This document shows, one piece after another, positions 1 to 5,203 of a stretch of DNA of 6,005 bases. A model generated the notes under the pieces. It made no database searches. It was not told the origin of the DNA and worked only from the letters and a program-made list of their open reading frames with translations. The translations under genes and the position numbers were made by a program. Position 1 is the stretch's first letter. Every line of letters begins with the position of its first letter. Origin of the DNA: JBCDBY01 sp039182715 (GTDB lineage Bacteria > Planctomycetota > PLA2); the NCBI GenBank assembly GCA_039182715.1, contig JBCDBY010000284.1, positions 1 through 6,005 on the forward strand. The letters run 5' to 3'.

Positions 1-127
1 CCAGCCGGTCGACGAGCAGATCCTCGTGCTGACAGAGGGCGACCGAGGGCCGCCACATTTCCCAGCGTTTCCCGGGCCGGCCCGCGTCCAGCTTGGAGCC
101 GAGGAAGCCGATCGCGACCGTTTTCAT
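1..127 (-). CDS. rtcR: RtcR, sigma-54-dependent activator of the rtc operon (N-terminal part only)
   Basis: The reverse strand reads ATG at 127-125 and stays open to the left edge, giving 42 codons. The peptide begins MKTVAIGFLGSKLD and contains KRWEMWRPSVALCQHEDLL. This matches the start of RtcR as I remember it: a MKTVxxGFxGxxLD opening, then RWxxWRPxxxLCQxExLxxDRL. In the family this N-terminal CARF domain senses RNA ends produced by damage and restrains a central AAA+ sigma-54-interacting domain, which is followed by a DNA-binding domain; neither of those is in view. The gene diverges from rsr across a 154-base control region, the usual arrangement for a regulator of the rsr/rtcBA operon. 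An inverted repeat overlaps its start codon, so autoregulation is possible. The call rests on a short but distinctive N-terminus plus context. Confidence 0.9.
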   Translation of the reverse strand, partial: MKTVAIGFLGSKLDAGRPGKRWEMWRPSVALCQHEDLLVDRL

Positions 128-158
128 ATCCAATAAGATATGCCCTATCTGATCAGAT
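125..158. promoter_or_regulatory. Nested inverted repeats, candidate RtcR upstream activating sites
   Basis: Three overlapping dyads are visible. CATATC (125-130) pairs with GATATG (137-142). AGATA (136-140) pairs with TATCT (146-150). ATCTGATCAGAT (147-158) is a perfect 12-base palindrome. All are built from GATA/GATC-like half sites. Their centres lie about 110-130 bases upstream of the predicted rsr transcription start, the usual distance for binding sites of sigma-54 activators. Seen: the repeats. Inferred: that RtcR binds them. The first dyad includes the rtcR start codon, so a bound protein could also affect rtcR. On the minus strand, TTGATG (162-157) followed 17 bases later by ATATCT is a weak sigma-70-like candidate for rtcR itself, with the palindrome inside its spacer. 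Confidence 0.5.
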
Positions 159-197
159 CATCAAGGTTCAGGGCCGAAGGACGCGTAAACCCCTACC

Positions 198-210
198 AAT
201 CAACAACTTG
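198..210 (+). promoter_or_regulatory. IHF-like binding site
   Basis: AATCAACAACTTG matches the classical IHF consensus WATCAANNNNTTR at every specified position. It lies between the candidate RtcR sites (125-158) and the -24/-12 promoter (238-253). This is where IHF bends DNA to bring a distant activator to sigma-54 polymerase. A run relatively rich in A and T (211-217) flanks it. No binding is shown, but both match and position are good. Confidence 0.6.
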
Positions 211-237
211 AGAATTTCTCGGACCTTCTGAACCTCG

Positions 238-253
238 TGGCACGCCACGTGTT
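238..253 (+). promoter_or_regulatory. Sigma-54 (-24/-12) promoter of the rsr-Y RNA-rtcB-rtcA operon
   Basis: TGGCACGCCACGTGTT aligns with the sigma-54 consensus TGGCACGNNNNTTGCW. The -24 half TGGCACG is perfect. The -12 half reads GTGT instead of TTGC, so the usual -12 C is T. The predicted transcription start is near 264, about 18 bases before the rsr ATG at 282. The divergent rtcR gene, the upstream dyads and the IHF-like box all favour this reading. The site also lies within an inverted repeat, CGTGGC (236-241) and GCCACG (244-249), whose role is unknown. I found no better GG-N10-GC pair between 128 and 270. Confidence 0.7.
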
Positions 254-281
254 CTAGCTCCCTGCCGAAAGGAGCAGCACG

Positions 282-1823
282 ATGGCGAACCGAACCCTCT
301 TCCGCGGTCTCTTCACCGGCCGCATCACCGGCAACAGCGAAGGCGCCCCCGCCTACGCGCTCAGCGCCGAGCATGCGCTGGCGCAGTACGCGGCCACCGG
401 CTGCCTGCATCAGACCTTCTACGCCTCGGCCGAGGCGCAGCTGGAAACGCTGCTGGAGCTGGCGCACATGTGCGAGCCGTCGTTCGTGGCACGCGTGGCG
501 GTACACGCCCGTGAGCATTCGTCGATGAAGGACGCGCCGGCGCTGCTGCTGGCAGTTCTGGCGGGCCGCGACACGGCGCTCTTCGAGCAGGTGTTCGACC
601 GCGTCGTGGACAACACGAAGATGCTCCGCACCTTCGTGCAGATCCTGCGCTCGGGCGTCACCGGCCGTCGCTCCTTCGGTTCGCTGCCGAAGCGCGTCGT
701 GCGCCGATGGCTCGCGCGCCGCACGGACGAGCAGCTCTTTTTCGGCGACGTGGGCAACCGGCCCTCGCTCGGCGACATCGTTCGCATGATCCACCCGCGA
801 CCGGCCGACGCCCGTCGCGAGGCGCTCTTTGGCTATCTGATCGGACGCGACCACGACACGGCGATGCTGCCGGAGGTCGTACGAGCGTACGAGGCGTTCA
901 AGCTCGACCCGACCGGTCCCGCGCCGGCGGTGCCGTTCGCCAAGCTCACCTCGCTGCCGCTGGGCCGCGAGCACTGGGTGGCGATCGCGCGCTCCCTGCC
1001 GTGGACGGCGCTGCGCATCAACCTCAACACGCTTCTGCGTCACGGCGTCTTCAACGTGCCGGGCGTGGCCGACGAGGTGGCGGCGCGTCTGCGCGACGAG
1101 GACTCGTTCCGTCGCGCGAAGGCGATGCCGTACCAGGTCATGACGGCGCTGCACTACACGGCGGCGGAGATGCCGCGCGTCATCGTCGATGCGCTGCACG
1201 ACGTGCTCGATCGCGTCATGTCGAACGTGCCGGTGATCGAGGGTCCGGTGTACGTCTGCCCCGACGTATCGGGGTCGATGCACTGGTCGGTCAGCGGTGC
1301 GCGCGGCTCGGCCTCGTCGAAGGTGCGTTGCGTCGACGTCGCTGCGCTGGTGGCGGCGTCGTTCCTGCGCGCCAACCCGCAGGCGACGGTGCTGCCGTTC
1401 GACTGGGACGTGCGCGAGGTGCGCCTCGATGCGCGCGATACGATCGCGACCAACGCGGCGAAGCTCGGCGGGATCGGCGGCGGCGGGACGAACTGCTCCG
1501 CTCCGATGGCGAAGCTCAACCGCAGGAACGCGGTGGGCGACCTGGTCGTGCTGGTGTCGGACAACGAGTCGTGGATCGACTCGCACCGGCCGGGCCGAAC
1601 CGAGCTGATGGCGGAGTGGCAGCAGTACAAGCGCCGCAACCGCAACGCGCGTCTCGTCTGCCTCGACGTCGTGCCCAACGACACGACGCAGGCCTACGAG
1701 CGTCCGGACATTCTGAACGTCGGCGGATTCTCCGACCGCGTCTTCGAGATCATCACCGCGTTCGCGCGCGGGGAACTCAACGAAGGCCACTGGGTCCGTC
1801 GCATCGAAAGCATTGACATCTGA
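282..1823 (+). CDS. rsr: Rsr, bacterial Ro60-family RNA-binding protein (TROVE + VWA)
   Basis: This 513-residue protein is of typical length for bacterial Ro60 orthologues. Roughly residues 1-310 are a helical TROVE-type domain, opening with ALSAEHALAQYAATGCLHQTFYAS and containing HAREHSSMKDAPALLLAVL. In the family this region forms the RNA-binding HEAT-repeat ring. Residues about 320-500 are a von Willebrand A domain that closes the ring. Its metal site looks intact: D328-x-S330-x-S332 in PDVSGSM, T403 in GGGGTNC and D427 in LVSDNES. The start is supported by AAAGGAG at 268-274, seven bases before ATG. Ro60 rings bind ends of misfolded RNAs and, in bacteria, work with a Y RNA and nucleases such as polynucleotide phosphorylase. 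The Y-RNA-like element directly downstream and the rtc genes support this role. It is first in the predicted RtcR-controlled operon. There is no signal peptide, so it is cytoplasmic. Confidence 0.95.
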   Translation: MANRTLFRGLFTGRITGNSEGAPAYALSAEHALAQYAATGCLHQTFYASAEAQLETLLELAHMCEPSFVARVAVHAREHSSMKDAPALLLAVLAGRDTALFEQVFDRVVDNTKMLRTFVQILRSGVTGRRSFGSLPKRVVRRWLARRTDEQLFFGDVGNRPSLGDIVRMIHPRPADARREALFGYLIGRDHDTAMLPEVVRAYEAFKLDPTGPAPAVPFAKLTSLPLGREHWVAIARSLPWTALRINLNTLLRHGVFNVPGVADEVAARLRDEDSFRRAKAMPYQVMTALHYTAAEMPRVIVDALHDVLDRVMSNVPVIEGPVYVCPDVSGSMHWSVSGARGSASSKVRCVDVAALVAASFLRANPQATVLPFDWDVREVRLDARDTIATNAAKLGGIGGGGTNCSAPMAKLNRRNAVGDLVVLVSDNESWIDSHRPGRTELMAEWQQYKRRNRNARLVCLDVVPNDTTQAYERPDILNVGGFSDRVFEIITAFARGELNEGHWVRRIESIDI

Positions 1824-1828
1824 ATACC

Positions 1829-1957
1829 GGGCCGGCGAATGCCCGCGGGACTACATGACTTTGAGGTTGCAGGTTCGAATCCTGCCCGCCCCACGCAGGG
1901 CGGTAGCTCAACCGGGTAGAGCACAAAGAAGCTCTCGCTTCCCTTCGTCGCCGGCCC
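1829..1957 (+). ncRNA. yrlA: Y RNA (YrlA-like) with circularly permuted tRNA-like domain
   Basis: A terminal stem of 10 perfect pairs joins 1829-1838 (GGGCCGGCGA) to 1948-1957 (TCGCCGGCCC). The 5' strand carries GGCGAATG (1834-1841), fitting the Ro60-binding motif GNCGAAN(0-1)G that I recall for bacterial Y RNAs. The inner part folds like a tRNA opened at the anticodon arm. CTTTG 1859-1863 pairs with CAAAG 1924-1928 (anticodon-stem equivalent). AGGTT 1864-1868 acts as variable loop. The T arm is GCAGG/CCTGC (1869-1873/1881-1885) with loop TTCGAAT. The acceptor-like stem CCGCCC/GGGCGG (1886-1891/1898-1903) is capped by CACGCA. TA 1904-1905 equals U8-A9. The D arm is GCTC/GAGC (1906-1909/1919-1922) with loop AACCGGGTA. 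The tRNA tertiary partners U8-A14, A15-U48, G18-U55, G19-C56 and U54-A58 are all present. A further stem, 1847-1850 with 1940-1943, is possible. Exact ends are unknown; it is probably processed from the rsr-rtcB transcript. Confidence 0.88.
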
Positions 1958-1991
1958 CTTCCTGAAAACACAACCGGATGTCGCGGATGCC

Positions 1992-2026
1992 GGTGGGACT
2001 CCATTTCAGACATGTGCCGTCTCACC
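1992..2026 (+). other. Hairpin in the Y RNA-rtcB spacer
   Basis: GGTGGGAC (1992-1999) pairs with GTCTCACC (2019-2026) over eight pairs, one of them G-U, with a 19-base loop. A smaller stem, ACCGG 1973-1977 with CCGGT 1990-1994, would compete with it. The loop holds TCCATT, part of a heptamer complementary to the rtcB ribosome-binding site. No T tract follows, so this is not a standard terminator. I see neither a second GNCGAA-type Ro motif nor tRNA-like arms here, so I do not call a second Y RNA. Confidence 0.4.
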
Positions 2027-2057
2027 AAGCCCTTGCCGCCTCGTCCGACCCATCATC

Positions 2058-2074
2058 TCCGGCTTGATGCCGGA
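2058..2074 (+). other. Short strong hairpin in the Y RNA-rtcB spacer
   Basis: TCCGGC (2058-2063) and GCCGGA (2069-2074) form a perfect 6-pair stem with loop TTGAT. It sits between the 1992-2026 and 2086-2117 hairpins. No T tract follows. It may mark a processing or mRNA-stability element between the noncoding RNA and rtcB; the function is inferred only from position. Confidence 0.45.
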
Positions 2075-2085
2075 ACTCCCAGCCG

Positions 2086-2117
2086 GGGGCGGGCCCACAC
2101 GAGTCGGGGCCCGCCCC
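2086..2117 (+). other. 11-bp G/C hairpin upstream of rtcB
   Basis: GGGGCGGGCCC (2086-2096) is perfectly complementary to GGGCCCGCCCC (2107-2117), with a 10-base loop (2097-2106). Every stem pair is G-C, which makes it the strongest local hairpin I see in the window. No run of T follows within the next 30 bases, so intrinsic termination is unlikely. It could separate the stability of the rsr/Y RNA part from the rtcBA part of the transcript, or attenuate elongation. It lies 38 bases before the rtcB start codon. Confidence 0.6.
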
Positions 2118-2142
2118 ATGGACCGACGCCCACAGACGGATA

Positions 2143-2157
2143 ATGGAGACCTTCCAT
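2143..2157 (+). promoter_or_regulatory. rtcB ribosome-binding site inside a small start-codon hairpin
   Basis: GGAG (2145-2148) lies seven bases before the rtcB ATG at 2156 and supports that start. ATGGA (2143-2147) is complementary to TCCAT (2153-2157), which could fold most of the ribosome-binding site and the start codon into a 5-pair hairpin with loop GACCT. AATGGAG (2142-2148) is also complementary to CTCCATT (1999-2005). The hairpin is modest in strength, so regulation is only a possibility. Confidence 0.45.
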
Positions 2158-3614
2158 GAGCCACGACCTGAAGATCACCGGCCGCGCGACGGCCGAACTC
2201 GCCACCGACGCGGCGACGCCGATCACCGTGATCGGCACGAACAAGATCCGCGAGACCTTCTGCAGCGAGACCTATCGCCAGGCGCGCAATTCGCGCGAGG
2301 CGCCGGGCGTCACCGACCTCATTCTGAACCCCGATGCGCACCGCGGTTACGGCGCGCCGGTCGGCTCGGTGCTCGTCTCTCCGACGCACGTCTATCCGGG
2401 CCCGGTCGGCGTCGACATCAAGTGCTCGATGAGCCTGCTGCAGCTCGACCTGCCGGAGGAGGAGATCCAGGACAAGCGCACGCGTCGCGCGCTCATCCGC
2501 GCGATCACCGAGCGCACGCCGACGGGCGCCGGCCGCGGGCAGCGGCACGCCAAGAAGGCGCGTCGTTTCGGCGCCGAGGCGGGACGTGCCGCCGTGGTCC
2601 AGGGCGCCTCGGAAGAGGTCTGCTCGATCTTCGGCATTCCGCCTCACTGGGCGCAGCGCTGCGAGGACGCCGCGCACGGCGGCCACGACGGGACGAGCGA
2701 CGCGCTCGCGACACGCCTCGAGGTGCTCGATCGCGAGGGCCGCTACACGCGCCTGCGCGACAAGTTCTCACAGCTCGGTTCGTACGGGGGCGGCAACCAC
2801 TTCGGCGAGGCCGAGGCGGTCGACGTGCTCGACGAGGCGAAGGCGAAGGTCTTCGGCATGCACGCGGGCCACGTCGCGTTCCTGTCGCACTGCGGTTCCC
2901 GCGGCTTCGGCCACGACCTGGCGCAGGGCCAGTTCCGCGCGATGCAGGCGTCGATGGAAAACGACGGCCGGGAGCTGCCGGCGGGGCGACCGCCAGCTGG
3001 TCTACGCGGAGCTCGGCACGCCGGACGCCGACGCCTACCTGGACGACATGGCGCTCGGCGCGAACTTCGCGACGGTGAACCACATGCTCATCAACGCGCT
3101 CGTGCTGGAGGCGTTCCAGGAGGTCTTTCCCGGCGTCCACGGCGACCTCGTCTACTTCATCTCGCACAACATCGCGCGTCCCGAGGACGGCGCGTGGGTC
3201 CACCGCAAGGGCGCCACGCGTGCGTTCCCGGCCGGCCACCCGGCTCTCGCCGACACGCCCTTCGCCGACACCGGCCACCCGATCCTGCTGCCGGGCAACC
3301 CGCGCGACGGCTCGATGGTCATGGCGGCGGAGGAAGGCGCGAAGCTGAGCTCGTATAGCGTCAACCATGGTGCGGGGCGTAGCCTCGGCCGCAAGGCGGC
3401 GAAGCGATCGCTCGACCAGGGCCGCGTGGACGAGGAGCTCGATCGCCACGACATCCTGCACAACGCGCGACGCTATCCGCTCGACGAGGCGCCGGACGCG
3501 TACAAGGACTTCAACGAGGTGCTCCGCTCGGTGGAGCTGGCCGGACTCGCCAAGCCGGTCGCCCGCCTGCGCGCGCGCTTCGTGATCAAGGACGGAGCGC
3601 CCGCCGATGATTGA
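2156..3614 (+). CDS. rtcB: RtcB, tRNA/RNA-splicing ligase, interrupted by a one-base frameshift
   Basis: RtcB is a GTP- and Mn-dependent ligase that joins a 2',3'-cyclic or 3'-phosphate RNA end to a 5'-OH. The family signature is complete but split over two frames. GVDIKC (D87, C90), LGSYGGGNHFGE (N214, H215, E218) and SHCGSRGFGH (H245) lie in the first frame. SHNIA (H337), HRKGATRAFP and NHGAGR (H404, the guanylylated histidine position) lie in the second. The join falls in the GGGG run at 2983-2986: dropping one G gives GRELPAGDRQLVYAEL and one 485-residue protein. As written, the first frame would run on to 3358 as a 400-residue product lacking the last catalytic motifs. A sequencing or assembly error, or a recent mutation, is likelier than programmed shifting. 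A small oddity is CSMS after the metal cysteine, where better-known RtcBs have CGVR. The end overlaps the rtcA start by 8 bases, implying coupled translation. Confidence 0.93.
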
Positions 3615-4623
3615 GATCGACGGAGCACTCGGCGAGGGCGGCGGCCAGATCCTGCGCAGCGCCGTCGCCCTCGCGCTGGTGACGCAGACGCCGGTGCGGA
3701 TCGAGAACATCCGCGCCGGCCGACGCAAGCCGGGCGTGATGCGCCAGCACCGCACCGCGCTGCTCGCCGCCGTCGAGATCTCGGGCGGCGGTCTCGTCGA
3801 TGGCGCGATCGGCGACACGACGCTCGAGTTTCACCCGGGCGCCGTACGCGCGGGCGACTACGACTTTCGCGTCGGCACCGCGGGCAGCACCACGCTGGTG
3901 TTCCAGACGGTGCTCCCGGCGCTGCTGCTCGCCGACGGGCCCTCCACGGTGCGGCTCGAAGGCGGGACACACAACCCGTGGAGCCCGCCGTTCGACTTTC
4001 TGTCCGAGGCGCTGACGCCGCTGCTCGCGCGCATGGGTGCGAAGGTCGATCTCTCGCTGGAGCGCTACGGGTTCGCTCCGGCGGGGGGCGGCGTATTCAC
4101 CGCGCGCATCGAGCCGGTGAGGCAGTGGACGTCTCTGCAGCTGGAGGAGCGCGGCGAAACGCGGTCGCGCACCGCGCGCCTGGTCGTGGCGAACCTGCCG
4201 CGGAGCATCGCGCAGCGCGAGGCGAAGGTGGTGCGCGCGCGGCTCGGCTGGAGCGAGCGCGAGGTCGAGGTCGTCGAACTCACCGATGTGACCGGCCCCG
4301 GCAACATCGCGATCGCGTCGTTCGGTAGCGAACACGTGCGCGAGGTCTTCTGCACCTTCGGCGAGCGGGGCGTGAACGCGGAGTCGGTGGCGCGCCAGCT
4401 CGGCCAGCAGGTGCGCCAGTACCTGAAGCACGACGCGCCCGTCGGTCCGCACCTCGCCGACCAGCTCATGCTGCCGATGGTGCTGGCCGGCGGCGGCTCG
4501 TTCGTCACCGGTCCGCTCAGCCGTCATGCGCGCACCAATCTCGAAGTGCTCGCGCGCTTCGATGTGCCGAAGCTCCGGGCGGAAGAGCTCGAGGACAAGC
4601 GCGTGCGGGTGCGCTGCTCGTAG
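3607..4623 (+). CDS. rtcA: RtcA, RNA 3'-terminal phosphate cyclase
   Basis: This 338-residue protein has the usual length for bacterial RtcA (E. coli is about 340). RtcA uses ATP to convert RNA 3'-phosphate into 2',3'-cyclic phosphate, the kind of end RtcB acts on. The N-terminus IDGALGEGGGQILRSA is the classic glycine-rich opening, followed by ENIRAGRRKPGVMRQH (residues 33-48), FRVGTAGSTTLVFQT (87-101) and the strongly conserved EGGTHNPWSPPFDFL (118-132). The C-terminus has GPHLADQLMLPMVLAGGGSF (280-299) and RHARTN, where H307 is the expected adenylylated histidine (His309 in E. coli). GGAG at 3594-3597, nine bases before ATG, supports the start. It overlaps the end of rtcB and is the last gene of the predicted operon. 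No convincing intrinsic terminator follows. Nothing in the frame suggests damage. Confidence 0.97.
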   Translation: MIEIDGALGEGGGQILRSAVALALVTQTPVRIENIRAGRRKPGVMRQHRTALLAAVEISGGGLVDGAIGDTTLEFHPGAVRAGDYDFRVGTAGSTTLVFQTVLPALLLADGPSTVRLEGGTHNPWSPPFDFLSEALTPLLARMGAKVDLSLERYGFAPAGGGVFTARIEPVRQWTSLQLEERGETRSRTARLVVANLPRSIAQREAKVVRARLGWSEREVEVVELTDVTGPGNIAIASFGSEHVREVFCTFGERGVNAESVARQLGQQVRQYLKHDAPVGPHLADQLMLPMVLAGGGSFVTGPLSRHARTNLEVLARFDVPKLRAEELEDKRVRVRCS

Positions 4624-5203
4624 CGACGGCCCCGGGACCGGGAAGTGCCGCCTGCACGCAAGGGCCGCGCCGGGCGAGCAGGACCCGCAGCAGGCCGGCC
4701 GGCCCCATGAGCAGGATGAGCTCCTGGAAGATGCCATCGGCAGGGCTGCGCGGTGGTGCGCGCCGCCGCGCCCGATCGCCGGGATGGACGCGAACGGAAG
4801 CCTGTAAATATTCCATTCATAGACAGAGACTTGCCGCAGGCGTCCCCCAGCGAGACTCCCAGCGCGATCCAGAAGGTGAGCGCGCGCGGCTTCGGGCCGG
4901 TGAACACGAGCACCTGCCTCACCCGGAAATGCCGCGTGACGAATCCGATCGTGTCGCTCGCGCCGTACCCCCACAGGTAGAGAGGCCCCATTCGTTCGAT
5001 GACCGCATCGAGAGCGTGAACGTACGACCCCAACCACACGCTTACATCGTCACCGGGTAACCGTTCTGTCGCCGCTTCGTGACGCGATCCGACACGATCG
5101 ACCGCACGAAGCAAAATCGGCAAAACACCCTGCATCCGGGTCGCAGCGCGGGCCGTAAAGCCCAACGACCCAAACGAATTCTCACTCTCCCCTGGAGGAC
5201 ATC
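4624..5203. other. Spacer between rtcA and the lipoprotein gene, no intact gene
   Basis: These 580 bases hold no intact gene that I can support. The only coding-like signal is the minus-strand remnant (4660-5040). A perfect palindrome, GGCCGGCCGGCC (4693-4704), has no T tract. I see no standard terminator for the rtc operon, no tRNA and no clear sigma-70 promoter ahead of the lipoprotein gene, although one is expected between about 5041 and 5190. Base composition falls locally around 4801-4830. Confidence 0.5.
4660..5040 (-). pseudogene. Decayed membrane-protein-like gene remnant, unrecognised
   Basis: On the minus strand, about 5040 down to 4830, one frame shows strong G/C third-position bias and a protein-like sequence: LWGYGASDTIGFVTRHFRV, then GPKPRALTFWIALGVSLGD, which looks like a membrane helix. 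The frame then degenerates across a more A/T-rich patch (about 4800-4830). A second frame around 4800-4740 reads FASIPAIGRGG. A third, from about 4745 to 4660, again looks protein-like (DGIFQELILLMGPAGLLRV). The switch of coding signal between frames suggests one gene with at least two frame changes, lying convergent to rtcA. I do not recognise the family. There is no clear start or ribosome-binding site; GTG near 5038 is a candidate. The coding reading itself is an inference from codon bias. Confidence 0.35.

Noticed and set aside
171..184. Second -24/-12 promoter (GG 171-172, GC 183-184)
   Set aside because: It matches only the GG-N10-GC dinucleotides. The flanking consensus bases are wrong, and it lies upstream of the IHF-like box, where a promoter for rsr would not fit the layout.
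168..1790. Long minus-strand open frame opposite rsr
   Set aside because: It is rich in Arg, His and Val with low-complexity composition, the usual shadow of a high-GC gene on the other strand. rsr itself has clear TROVE and VWA motifs and a ribosome-binding site.
1869..1922. Ordinary tRNA gene, or a tRNA fragment left by an integration event
   Set aside because: The T and D arms are in reversed order with no anticodon loop or CCA end. The acceptor-like strands are joined by a six-base cap, and the outer stem carries a Ro60-type motif. That fits a Y RNA, not a tRNA or an att site.
1960..2100. Second Y RNA (YrlB-like)
   Set aside because: Hairpins are present, but I found no second GNCGAA-type Ro-binding motif and no tRNA-like arms.
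2143..2158. ATG at 2143 as an alternative start for rtcB
   Set aside because: It is in another frame, giving an Arg-rich sequence without RtcB motifs. ATG 2156 has GGAG at good spacing and begins the RtcB frame.
2976..2996. Programmed ribosomal frameshift in rtcB
   Set aside because: The family is normally encoded in one frame, and the shift coincides with a short G run typical of indel errors. I see no classical slippery heptamer or ordered downstream structure that would argue otherwise.
4624..4710. Intrinsic terminator after rtcA, including palindrome GGCCGGCCGGCC at 4693-4704
   Set aside because: G/C palindromes occur, but no T tract follows. The palindrome also falls within coding-like minus-strand sequence.
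2505..5037. Long minus-strand open frames opposite rtcB and rtcA
   Set aside because: They are Arg/Ala-rich with no recognisable motif. The plus-strand frames carry all RtcB and RtcA signatures. Only the 4660-5040 portion shows independent coding-like bias, reported as a remnant.
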